Notes: generated by a model from the letters alone, not told the origin. Positions 1 to 5,867 are shown, counted from the first letter of the stretch. The stretch: DNA of 7,525 nt from Rubrobacteraceae bacterium (GCA_029240775.1 JARDZQ010000072.1:1-7525), one strand, 5' to 3'. Made by a program: numbers and translations.

Positions 1-800
1 GAACGCGCTGCGTTCACCAGGCGGGCACTCTCGGGCGGGACGCGGTAGTACTCCTCATAGGGGGGCTCGTCATCCTCGAGGCTGGCCACGCCGGTGTGCA
101 GGATCAGGGGCGCGAACTGCACGCCCTGGGCGACGAGACGCGTGATGAGCTCTGGCGTGAACGCCCTCCCGGCGGAAGGCATCTCCGCGCTGCCCCTCTC
201 CGTCGCGTAGACCGTCTGGTAGTAGCTTATGGGCCAGCTCTCCCCGACGTAGCCGTAGCGGATCGGGGACCCGTGCCGGTCGAGGTACTCGTCGAGCGGT
301 CGCGGCAGGTCGAGGGTAGAGAGCCACAACCGTGACCCTTCGACCCGGGCGGTCTGTCCCGGATATGGGGCGTGCAGCGTGACGGTAGCCCCTTCCGGTA
401 GAAGCAGCGTCTCGCCGGGGGCGACATCACGGAACGGCTCCATGGCCCGACGAAGCTCCACGATCCAGAGCCCTCCCGGTAGATGTGTCGAGAGGTGCAG
501 CTCCAGCTGCGTGCCGTCCTCGCGCTCCGCTCCCACGGCTGCGTTCATCGTGGCGCTTGTGTTGATCACCAGCACGTCCCCGGCCTCGAGGAAGTCCCCG
601 AGGTCCCTGAACCTGGAGTGGACCACGCGGTCATCGTCTCTGTAGGAGACCATCAGGCGCACCTCGTCGCGGGAGAGGCCACGGGCCTCAGGCGGCTCGC
701 TCGCCTCCAGCTCCCGTGGCAACTCGAAGTCGAGCGGTGAAAGCTTCCAGAGACTCCATTCCTCGCCCCGTTCGGCGAAAATGTGTTGTACGTTCAGCAA
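1..800 (-). CDS. QueA-like protein (divergent S-adenosylmethionine:tRNA ribosyltransferase-isomerase family), C-terminus off the window
   Basis: True QueA transfers and isomerises the ribosyl part of SAM onto preQ1 at tRNA position 34. About 266 residues are visible with no stop, and the frame leaves the left edge. The start is TTG at 800, preceded by GAAGG and four bases after the SDR stop. An in-frame TGA shortly upstream excludes a longer ATG start. Family landmarks: FELPRELEASEPPE (25-38), RDEVRLMVS (44-52), FRDLGDFLEAGDVLVIN (64-80), PIRYGYV (179-185), YQTVYA (194-199), FTPELITRLVAQGVQFAPLILHTGV (214-238). Where canonical QueA has NNTRVIPARL, APTAGLHF and HVGxGTF, this protein has INTSATMNAAV, MPSAGRAF and HTGVASLE. 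I therefore place it in the divergent actinobacterial subfamily often labelled QueA, whose reaction is unproven. No other queuosine gene is visible. Fold family fairly sure; function not. Confidence 0.85.
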   Translation of the reverse strand, partial: MLNVQHIFAERGEEWSLWKLSPLDFELPRELEASEPPEARGLSRDEVRLMVSYRDDDRVVHSRFRDLGDFLEAGDVLVINTSATMNAAVGAEREDGTQLELHLSTHLPGGLWIVELRRAMEPFRDVAPGETLLLPEGATVTLHAPYPGQTARVEGSRLWLSTLDLPRPLDEYLDRHGSPIRYGYVGESWPISYYQTVYATERGSAEMPSAGRAFTPELITRLVAQGVQFAPLILHTGVASLEDDEPPYEEYYRVPPESARLVNAAR

Positions 801-804
801 TCCA

Positions 805-1515
805 TCATCCTTCGTTAACGTGGATCAGGGCTCGCGCCTCGTAGCGGCCGCTCGGCAGGTCGCCGGTGAGCAACTCCACGAGGCCCGGCACGCTCTCCTC
901 AGGCAGCGGACGGTCGCTTATGTCCTCGTCCGGAAAAGCCTCCTGTTGCATCCGGGTCCGCATGTCGCCGGGGTCCACCCGGTAGACGCGCAGGTCCGGA
1001 TTCTCGGCTGCGAGGATGTTGGAGAGCTGCTCGAGGGCAGCCTTGCTCGAGCCGTACCCGCCCCAGCCCTCGTAAGGCTCGACGGCGGCGTCGCTCGTTA
1101 CGTTCAGTATCCGGGACCCCGGCTTCAGATCGTGCCGGAGTGCCTGGATCAGGGCGAGCGGCGCGAGCGTGTTGGCGCGGTAGACCTCTTCGAGCGTCTC
1201 GAGCGGGTAGTCGAGCAGGACCGGCTGCGGGCTCGGGCCGAGGATGCTCGCGTTGTTTACCAGGGCGTCCAGGCCCCCGAGCTCGCGCACGGCTCCGGCG
1301 AGAGAGCGGCGATGCTCGTCATCCGTCACGTCGCCGGGTATTGCGACGACGTGGGTAAGATCCGCGAGCTCGACGCGGGCCGCTTCCAGGTCCTCGGCGC
1401 CGCGGGCGTCTATGATCAGGGTCCACCCTTCGGCGGCGAGCCTGCGGGCCAAGGCGAGGCCGAGACCGCGCGAGGCGCCGGTGATCAGGGCCATTTTAGT
1501 CGTGTCTTCGGTCAT
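805..1515 (-). CDS. Short-chain dehydrogenase/reductase (SDR), classical type
   Basis: A 236-residue NAD(P)-dependent oxidoreductase, the usual length for a classical SDR. Visible motifs in order: cofactor loop TGASRGLG (12-19; G13, G17, G19), acidic GDV (61-63) contacting adenine, NNAS (87-90), tetrad Asn in RANTLAP (N115), catalytic S141 in NVTSDAA, YGSSK with Y154 and K158, then the DPGDMRTRM segment after strand 6 (181-189). The whole catalytic tetrad N-S-Y-K is present, so it should be active. The substrate cannot be read from sequence. The start is ATG with AAAGGAA overlapping the stop of the upstream DUF5519 gene (11-base gap), and the QueA-like gene starts four bases downstream, so the three are probably co-transcribed and coupled. 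The long opposite-strand frame over this gene is a shadow. Confidence 0.93.
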   Translation of the reverse strand: MTEDTTKMALITGASRGLGLALARRLAAEGWTLIIDARGAEDLEAARVELADLTHVVAIPGDVTDDEHRRSLAGAVRELGGLDALVNNASILGPSPQPVLLDYPLETLEEVYRANTLAPLALIQALRHDLKPGSRILNVTSDAAVEPYEGWGGYGSSKAALEQLSNILAAENPDLRVYRVDPGDMRTRMQQEAFPDEDISDRPLPEESVPGLVELLTGDLPSGRYEARALIHVNEG

Positions 1516-1526
1516 GTTGTTTCCTT

Positions 1527-1880
1527 TCAGGCTCTGGCGGGATTGGCGCGGGTGACGGCGCGCTCGTAGCCCATGCGGAAGAGCTCGATGGCCCCCGGCA
1601 CGTCTTCGGGGGTCTGGATCTGGAAGCTCGCCGTCGTGCGGCTGTCCGGGAAGGCGGGGTGGGGTATCGCCCGCCCGGACCGGATCAGCTCGTCGCGGAC
1701 CTCACTGGGGAACCGGAAGTCGGCGTGTCCGTCGTCGTGGACGTGCCCGATCTGCCGCCGGTCTAACCTGTAGAGGGTGACGCCGACCCCGCCCGGGCCG
1801 TATTCGTCCCTCTCCTTCCGGACGCCGGGCCATCCCAGAACCTCGCGCTCTACCTGCGCCAGCAGTTCGTCACTCATCAT
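1527..1880 (-). CDS. Small luciferase-domain / DUF5519 family protein
   Basis: A protein of 117 residues. I recognise the pattern of the family named luciferase domain or DUF5519: an N-terminal helix followed by WPGV (17-20), a central HVHDDGHADFRFPSEVRDEL stretch (46-65), HPAFPDSRTTASFQI (74-88) and an amphipathic C-terminal PEDVPGAIELFRMGYERA (91-108). Family members are small single-domain proteins of unknown biochemical role, despite the luciferase label. Histidines H46, H48, H52 and H74 are notable but no catalytic role is known to me. Two adjacent ATG codons compete for the start (1880 and 1877). GAGGAGG at 1884-1890 lies three and six bases upstream of them, so the second may be used and the protein may be one residue shorter. 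It is the first gene after the two-component pair, with the SDR gene 11 bases downstream. Confidence 0.85.
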   Translation of the reverse strand: MMSDELLAQVEREVLGWPGVRKERDEYGPGGVGVTLYRLDRRQIGHVHDDGHADFRFPSEVRDELIRSGRAIPHPAFPDSRTTASFQIQTPEDVPGAIELFRMGYERAVTRANPARA

Positions 1881-1953
1881 ATTCCTCCTCTTCGTACGCT
1901 CTTATGGTGCGACGAGGGAGGGCGCGGCGCATCGTGCGAGGGTACGGTTGTGC

Positions 1954-1973
1954 ACCTGTACCTCGGTACAGGT
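1954..1973. repeat. Perfect 9+9 inverted repeat between the response regulator and the DUF5519 operon
   Basis: ACCTGTACC and GGTACAGGT are exact reverse complements separated by TC. The right end touches the last base of the response-regulator stop codon. As RNA it would fold as an 8-base-pair stem with a four-base loop, but neither strand has a T-run after it, so a standard rho-independent terminator is unlikely. As DNA, a 20-bp dyad with ACCT...AGGT ends resembles the kind of operator bound by dimeric regulators such as the MerR family. A GGTAC copy at 1941-1945 could also pair with its left arm. Function not shown. Confidence 0.6.
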
Positions 1974-2626
1974 TAGCCGGGCATCCGGATGAGACCGCGC
2001 CGGGCAGCGATGGCGACGGCCTCGGTGCGGTTGTCGGCGCCGAGCTTGGCGAGGATCGAGCTGACGTGGAACTTGACGGTCCGCTCGGTGACGAAGAGCC
2101 GCTCGGCGATCTCGCTGTTCTGCAAACCCTCGGAGATGAGGCCTAGCACCTCGAGCTCCCTGGGGGTGAGCTGGTTGGCCTGTGCGCGCTCGTCGCCGCG
2201 CCCGAGGTGCTCGAGCACCCGGGCCGTGACGCCGGGCTGCAAGAGTGAGCCGCCAGCGTAGACCGTGCGTACGGCGTCGAAGATCTCCGCCCGCGAGGCC
2301 CCTTTGAGGAGATAGCCCCGGGCTCCGGCGCGCAGGGCGCCCAGGATGCGCTCGTCGGTGTCGTAAGCGGTGAAGACCACGGCGCGAACCTCAGACCCAG
2401 CGTCGCGCAGCCTCTCCAGCGCCGCGACGCCGTCCGTCCCGGGCATCTCCAGGTCCAGCAGTATCACGTCGGGACGGAGCGCTTCGGCCAGCCGCACGGC
2501 CTCCGAGCCATCCGCCGCCTCGCCGACCACCTCGAAGTCCGGCTGGGTGGAGAGGACGGCGACGAGGCCCTCGCGCAGCATGGGGTGGTCGTCGGCAACG
2601 AGGATCCGGATCCCCCCTTCCGCCAT
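1973..2626 (-). CDS. NarL/LuxR-family two-component response regulator
   Basis: A protein of 217 residues, the typical length for a NarL/LiaR/DegU-type DNA-binding regulator. The N-terminal receiver domain (about 5-120) has the acidic pair D12-D13, phospho-acceptor D58 in LLDLEMPG, switch T86 in VVFTAYD and K108 in GYLLKG, all in place, so it should be phosphorylated. The C-terminal LuxR-type helix-turn-helix (about 152-212) reads LTPRELEVLGLISEGLQNSEIAERLF followed by TERTVKFHVSSILAKLG, the recognition helix region. The ATG start overlaps the kinase stop by one base (TGATG), and GGAGAAG lies just upstream inside the kinase gene. The two are therefore translationally coupled and are almost certainly partners. 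Targets are unknown; the downstream DUF5519-SDR-QueA-like genes are candidates. Confidence 0.97.
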   Translation of the reverse strand: MAEGGIRILVADDHPMLREGLVAVLSTQPDFEVVGEAADGSEAVRLAEALRPDVILLDLEMPGTDGVAALERLRDAGSEVRAVVFTAYDTDERILGALRAGARGYLLKGASRAEIFDAVRTVYAGGSLLQPGVTARVLEHLGRGDERAQANQLTPRELEVLGLISEGLQNSEIAERLFVTERTVKFHVSSILAKLGADNRTEAVAIAARRGLIRMPG

Positions 2627-3798
2627 CAGAGCTTCTCCAGCGGTACGGTGGCCTCGATCCTGGTCCCCGCGCCCTTCTCGGTGTACACCTCCAGCTCGCC
2701 GCCGAGCACCTCTGCGCGCTCGCGCATCCCTATGAGCCCGTGCCGGTCTCCTGGCACCTTCGAGGTTTCGAAGCCCCGGCCATCATCCTCGACGGCGAGA
2801 CGCACCCGCTCAGGGGTGGCGACGAGCCGGACTATCACGCGCCCGGCTTCCGCGTGCCTGGCGACGTTGGTGAGGGCTTCCTGGCAGATGCGGTAGAGGG
2901 CGGCCTCGACGCTAGGCGGCAGCGGTCGGCTGCCGTTTACGGCCCTGTAGCGCGCGCTTATGCCCGTCTGCGCCTCCCAGCGGTCCACCAGGGCTCTGAG
3001 CGCCTCCGAGAGCGGGCGTCCTTCGAGCGGGGCGGCCCGCAGATCCAGCACCGAGCGCTTGGCCTCCTCGAGGTTGGAGCGGGTGAGGGAGAGCGCGCGG
3101 CGCAGCGGCTCGTGCGCTCTCTCGGAGCCGGCGTCGAGCAGGGCGTCGGCGGACTCGAGCTGAAGGGCGGTCGCGGTGAGACCCTGGGCCAGGGTATCGT
3201 GGATCTCGCGCGCCAGCCTGTTCCGTTCCTCGACCGCGCCGAGCCTTGTGCTTTCGGCGAAGAGCCTGGCTCTCTCTACGGCGATGCTCAGTAGGTCGCC
3301 GACTGTGTAGAGGAGTTGCAGGTCTTCGGGGGAGAGGCTTCGCCAGCCCGGGCTGGCGACGTTCATGACGCCGAGCTTCTTCTCCCCCGCGTAGAGTGGG
3401 ATGCTGGCGTGGTAGCGAAGGCCGTCCGTGCCGTCCACGAGCCCGTCGAGCCGGCTGCACGTGAGCACGTTGACGTTCGCCGCGCCTTCGAGGTCGCCCC
3501 GCTTGTACGTGTCGAGGCAGTAGCAATACCCGGACCCGTCCATGCGGCGAGGGTCTTCGGAGAGGGCGGGCGGCAGGTTCTGGGCGGCGGCCAGGTAGGG
3601 CTCCGATGAGTTCTCGTTCATAAGCCAGATCCAACCCGTCCGCAACCCCAGAAGCTCTGCGACTTGGGCGAGGGTGAACGCCAGCGCCTCGCCCAAATTC
3701 ACCGAGCGATTGAGCTGGCGGGCTATCTCGTTCAAGACCGAGAGCTCGTGGTTGAGACGTCGCAGGTCTTTTTTCGCACCGTTCGAGGGCTCGACCAT
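2626..3798 (-). CDS. Soluble GAF-domain sensor histidine kinase (NarL-partner type, HisKA_3)
   Basis: A protein of 390 residues if started at ATG 3798. A GTG at 3819 is in frame, but AAGGAGG (3810-3816) falls between the two, so ATG is preferred. No membrane segment or signal peptide is visible, so it should sense something inside the cell. Layout: short N-terminal helix (about 10-35), GAF domain (about 35-178), dimerisation/phospho-acceptor helix with ERNRLAREIHDTLAQGL (H200), then a HATPase_c domain with N-box QEALTNVARHA (N311), DDGRGF (338-343) and GLIGMRERA (354-362). All kinase motifs are intact. The GAF domain carries CxC at 92-94 and C114, an arrangement that recalls iron-sulfur or redox GAF sensors such as staphylococcal AirS; this is an analogy, not proof. 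It overlaps the response-regulator start. Confidence 0.95.
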   Translation of the reverse strand: MVEPSNGAKKDLRRLNHELSVLNEIARQLNRSVNLGEALAFTLAQVAELLGLRTGWIWLMNENSSEPYLAAAQNLPPALSEDPRRMDGSGYCYCLDTYKRGDLEGAANVNVLTCSRLDGLVDGTDGLRYHASIPLYAGEKKLGVMNVASPGWRSLSPEDLQLLYTVGDLLSIAVERARLFAESTRLGAVEERNRLAREIHDTLAQGLTATALQLESADALLDAGSERAHEPLRRALSLTRSNLEEAKRSVLDLRAAPLEGRPLSEALRALVDRWEAQTGISARYRAVNGSRPLPPSVEAALYRICQEALTNVARHAEAGRVIVRLVATPERVRLAVEDDGRGFETSKVPGDRHGLIGMRERAEVLGGELEVYTEKGAGTRIEATVPLEKL

Positions 3799-3883
3799 CG
3801 TCGCTCTTACCTCCTTCACAGTGAGTCTACCAGCGCGCGAGAGGCCGGGTCCTGCGGAAGAAGACTCAGCCTCCCTGGAGGCG

Positions 3884-3913
3884 TTGCGCGCGTGGGGTGC
3901 CCCCGGCTATAGT
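3884..3913 (+). promoter_or_regulatory. Predicted housekeeping-sigma promoter for the 94-residue protein
   Basis: TTGCGC at 3884-3889 and TATAGT at 3908-3913 are separated by 18 bases. Both are good matches to a sigma-70-type promoter and stand out in this GC-rich DNA. The start of transcription would fall near 3920, giving a leader of about 35 bases before the ATG at 3955. It lies in the intergenic space between the divergent kinase gene and this gene. Confidence 0.6.
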
Positions 3914-3954
3914 GTCGAAAGCAATGTAGAGTGCAAACTCTCCGGGAGGGTAAT

Positions 3955-4239
3955 ATGAGCGAGCAGGATCTCGCGCGGCGGCTGGATGAGCTCTTTCGCG
4001 AGACGGGTGAGGCGCACCACCAGGCGTACATCGAGACGGACGGCGCCGACCCCGAGTGGCCGCTTTGGTACGCCGAGTACCTGCACGTGAGGCTGGCCCC
4101 GCTCCTTGAGGCGAGCTTCACCAAGAGCGAGCTCGTCTACCTCCTCATCTGGGTCGCCAACGAGCAGCCCCTCGACGCTCCGGGCGCGGACTGGGCGCGT
4201 TACTACGCAGATTTCTTTATGCAGCGGTACGCGGTGTAG
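3955..4239 (+). CDS. Conserved small helical protein of unknown function
   Basis: A protein of 94 residues, probably soluble, rich in aromatic and acidic residues. I chose ATG 3955 because GGGAGGG (3944-3950) sits just before it. A GTG at 3931 in the same frame has no ribosome-binding site and falls inside the leader hairpin. The sequence looks helical, with three strongly patterned blocks: ETGEAHHQAYIETDGADPEWPLWYAEYL (17-43), TKSELVYLLIWV (56-67) and PGADWARYYADFFMQRY (76-92). I recall similar small hypothetical proteins in actinobacteria with the same DPEWxLWYAxYL / SELVYLL / WxxYYA pattern, but no function. There is no cofactor motif, signal peptide or membrane span. It is transcribed divergently from the two-component system and could sit under the same control. 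Confidence 0.85.
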   Translation: MSEQDLARRLDELFRETGEAHHQAYIETDGADPEWPLWYAEYLHVRLAPLLEASFTKSELVYLLIWVANEQPLDAPGADWARYYADFFMQRYAV

Positions 4240-4241
4240 CT

Positions 4242-4277
4242 GTGAGCGTCGCGCGCCTCTCGCTGTGCGCCGCTCAC
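4242..4277 (+). repeat. Imperfect hairpin just after the 94-residue gene
   Basis: GTGAGCG at 4242-4248 pairs with CGCTCAC at 4271-4277, and inside that GCGC (4251-4254) can pair with GCGC (4267-4270) after a two-base bulge, giving about 11 base pairs. It begins three bases after the stop codon. No T-run follows; the next bases are CAGCGTATACAAT. It may weakly terminate or protect the upstream transcript. TATACAAT at 4283-4290 could be a -10 element for the next gene, although I see no convincing -35. Confidence 0.35.
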
Positions 4278-4355
4278 CAGCGTATACAATCGTCGGGTTT
4301 GCGGAGAGACGACGTAGCACGGCGAACCCCGTCGCTGTATCGAAGGAGGATCGGC

Positions 4356-4574
4356 ATGAGCGAGAGGCGCGACGCGCGCAACGAGAGGGAACGACAACAG
4401 CAAGAGCTCAATGATGCCGGCTGGGAGCTCGTCGAGCGCGGCAGCGGCAAGACCATCTGGCGAAACCCCAGGAGCGGCCACCTCTACCCGCAATATGTAG
4501 CCATAACCATGGTCAGGGACGAGCCGAGCCCAGAGATCTCCGACGACGGACCGGGGGACAGGGCGGGACGCTGA
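4356..4574 (+). CDS. Small hypothetical protein, 72 residues
   Basis: The start is ATG 4356, preceded by a near-ideal AAGGAGGA (4343-4350), which is the main reason to call it a gene. A frame open from GTG 4242 would be longer but has no ribosome-binding site and crosses a hairpin. The N-terminus (1-20) is strongly charged and helical (SERRDARNERERQQQELND). The middle has a compact conserved-looking core, GWELVERGSGKTIWRNPRSG (22-41) then HLYPQYVAI (42-50). The C-terminus is acidic and probably disordered. GSGKT here is not a Walker A motif in context: the protein is too short for a P-loop fold and the preceding strand pattern is absent. I do not recognise the family. The core pattern WRNPxSGxxYPQ might be a small beta fold. 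The next gene lies about 120 bases downstream. Confidence 0.75.
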   Translation: MSERRDARNERERQQQELNDAGWELVERGSGKTIWRNPRSGHLYPQYVAITMVRDEPSPEISDDGPGDRAGR

Positions 4575-4696
4575 TCTCTAGCGACGCGCGCTGGGATCTT
4601 GCGTGTACCTGATCGTGAAGATCGTGGCGAGACGCGGTCCGAAAAGTTAGAGTGCCAGGTAAAGTGGGGGAAGCGGTGGAAAGGAGGATCGCGGGT

Positions 4697-4966
4697 ATGG
4701 CGAGCGAATCAGAGGACAAGCGCGGGCAGCTTCTGCGGGCCGCTTACGAGGTAGCTACGCCCAAAGGGGGACCGTCGGCCTCGGTGCACTTGCACGAGAT
4801 CGCGAAGCAGATGGGGTTGAAGGACCCTGGCAGGGATGAAGACGTCCGGGGCGAACTCACGAGCATGGTGCTTGACCTTCAGGAGGAGGGCGACGTGGAG
4901 GGGTGGTCTCCCACCAATGCGCGCTTCAGGCTCACCTCTCAGGGCGTGAGCAAGGCCGAGGGTTAG
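4697..4966 (+). CDS. Small winged-helix-like protein, 89 residues
   Basis: ATG 4697 is chosen because AAGGAGGA (4681-4688) precedes it at normal spacing. A GTG at 4652 in frame would add 15 residues but lacks a site. Residues 9-20 (RGQLLRAAYEVA), 31-41 (HLHEIAKQMGL), 49-66 (DVRGELTSMVLDLQEEGD) and 67-83 (VEGWSPTNARFRLTSQGV) fit helix, helix-turn, recognition helix and beta-wing in order. That is the pattern of stand-alone winged-helix domains that read DNA or act as small regulators. The closing LTSQGVSKAE is typical of the end of such wings (LTxxGxxxAE). No ligand-binding or dimerisation domain is attached. The fold is inferred from pattern, with no specific family named and no target known. 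TAGAGT at 4648-4653 might be its -10. Confidence 0.8.
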   Translation: MASESEDKRGQLLRAAYEVATPKGGPSASVHLHEIAKQMGLKDPGRDEDVRGELTSMVLDLQEEGDVEGWSPTNARFRLTSQGVSKAEG

Positions 4967-5201
4967 CAAGGCTCTACGACCCCGCGCTCGAAGCAGATCC
5001 GGACGAGATCCTGGCGAAACCTAGCCTTTCGGTTGATGCGCTGGCTGCGCCACCTTTGTAGAGTGAAGCCAGCATCGTGAGCGACGGCAGGTCTCGGTGT
5101 ACCAGAACCACAGAGCTGCGCCAGCAACTGAGTGGTGTCTTTGAGGGGCGTTAGGTCTGTGAGGTGGCAGCTATTCGTAGCCCCGAAGCCGGGTTCCTGT
5201 C
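4967..5201. other. Gap between convergent genes, possibly a decayed gene fragment with hairpins
   Basis: This is 235 bases between the convergent winged-helix and DedA genes, and it looks less GC-rich than its surroundings. I see no start codon with a ribosome-binding site and no recognisable domain. On the minus strand an open frame passes through it (ending at 4963) with a tail reading RFRQDLVRICFERGVVEP, with GC-rich third positions as in real genes. It has no proper start and overlaps the end of dedA in another frame. It may be the remains of a gene, perhaps a transposase, or chance. Two hairpins lie at 5015-5031 and 5035-5076. Confidence 0.3.
5035..5076. repeat. Bulged hairpin in the convergent intergenic region
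   Basis: GATG (5035-5038) and CTGGCT (5041-5046), with a two-base bulge, pair with AGCCAG (5067-5072) and CATC (5073-5076), giving ten base pairs around a 20-base loop. A second small stem, CGAAA (5015-5019) with TTTCG (5027-5031), is adjacent. The position between convergent genes suits a bidirectional transcription end, but there is no T-run on either side. Confidence 0.35.
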
Positions 5202-5867
5202 CTACCCCTTGCGTTGCCGCCTTCTCAGGAGGCGCCGGAGCAGTATAGTCGCGAGGACCAGGACGACGAGGGCGACGATGCCGTAGCCGAAGGACTTCGC
5301 GACGGTCAGGAGCTTGCCCCAGTAGGAGCCGAAGACGTAGCCGACGAGCGTGTAGGCCACAGCCCACACGGCCGCCGCCGAGAGGTTGTAGGGGAGGAAC
5401 TTGTAGTACTTCATCCGGCTAACCCCGGCGAACAGGGGGGTCATGCTCCTGAGGCCCGGACCGAAGCGGCCGACGAAGACCATCTTCCCGCCGTGCGCTT
5501 CGAAGGAGCGCTCCACCTTCTCCAGGGTGCCCTCGTTGATCAGGAAGTGAAGGAAGCGCATCTTCAGGACGCGGTCGATCAGGGGCCGCCCGCCGATGCG
5601 CCCGATCCAGTAGACCGCGTTATCCGAGACCAGGGCCCCGCCGAAACCGGAGAGCATCACGAGCGGGAGCGCGGCGCGTCCCATGTTGGAGAACCATCCC
5701 CCCGCAAAGAGGACCACGTCGCCCGAGGCCGGCAGGCCGAAGTTGTCGAGTGCCGCCCCGATAAAGATCACGACGTACCCGTGGGCGAGCAAGAGGCCGG
5801 TAATGAAGTGCAGGATGCCCTGCGGCGAATCGGGGATGGAGGCGATGAGGTCCTGGAGGTTTTGCAT
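5202..5867 (-). CDS. DedA-family integral membrane protein
   Basis: A protein of 221 residues, the usual length for DedA proteins, a family that includes flippases recycling undecaprenyl phosphate or phosphatidylethanolamine across the cytoplasmic membrane. Landmarks: hydrophobic N-terminal segment (about 19-40), re-entrant loop region DNFGLPASGDVVLFAGGW (41-58), LVSDNAVYWIGRIGGR (79-94), RFGPGLRSMTPLFAGVSRM (134-152) with the conserved RFxPGxR arginines, and membrane spans at about 163-182 and 194-211 followed by a basic tail RRLLRRRQRK. In the first loop, the PxPGE seen in many DedA proteins reads PASGD, so acid is kept as Asp. The start at ATG 5867 begins MQNLQDLI. A longer open frame to 6179 runs antisense through the riboswitch and has no family similarity. 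No Shine-Dalgarno precedes 5867. Confidence 0.92.
   Translation of the reverse strand: MQNLQDLIASIPDSPQGILHFITGLLLAHGYVVIFIGAALDNFGLPASGDVVLFAGGWFSNMGRAALPLVMLSGFGGALVSDNAVYWIGRIGGRPLIDRVLKMRFLHFLINEGTLEKVERSFEAHGGKMVFVGRFGPGLRSMTPLFAGVSRMKYYKFLPYNLSAAAVWAVAYTLVGYVFGSYWGKLLTVAKSFGYGIVALVVLVLATILLRRLLRRRQRKG

Noticed and set aside
781..1569. 262-residue open frame on the plus strand
   Set aside because: It is antisense to the SDR gene, which has every catalytic motif. The plus-strand product has no recognisable domain and no ribosome-binding site.
2740..3634. Long frames overlapping the kinase on both strands (plus 2740-3294, minus 2912-3634)
   Set aside because: They are shadows of a high-GC gene. 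The kinase frame carries intact H, N and G boxes and these carry none.
3824..3829. TAGACT on the minus strand as -10 of the kinase gene
   Set aside because: It fits TAnnnT, but no -35 is present and the transcript would start almost on the ribosome-binding site. Too weak to call.
4377..4500. GSGKT in the 72-residue protein as a Walker A motif
   Set aside because: The protein is too short for a P-loop fold, and the motif lacks the preceding hydrophobic strand and any Walker B partner.
5179..5192. CCCG/CGGG hairpin just past the dedA stop as a terminator
   Set aside because: The stem is only four base pairs with no T-run on either strand.
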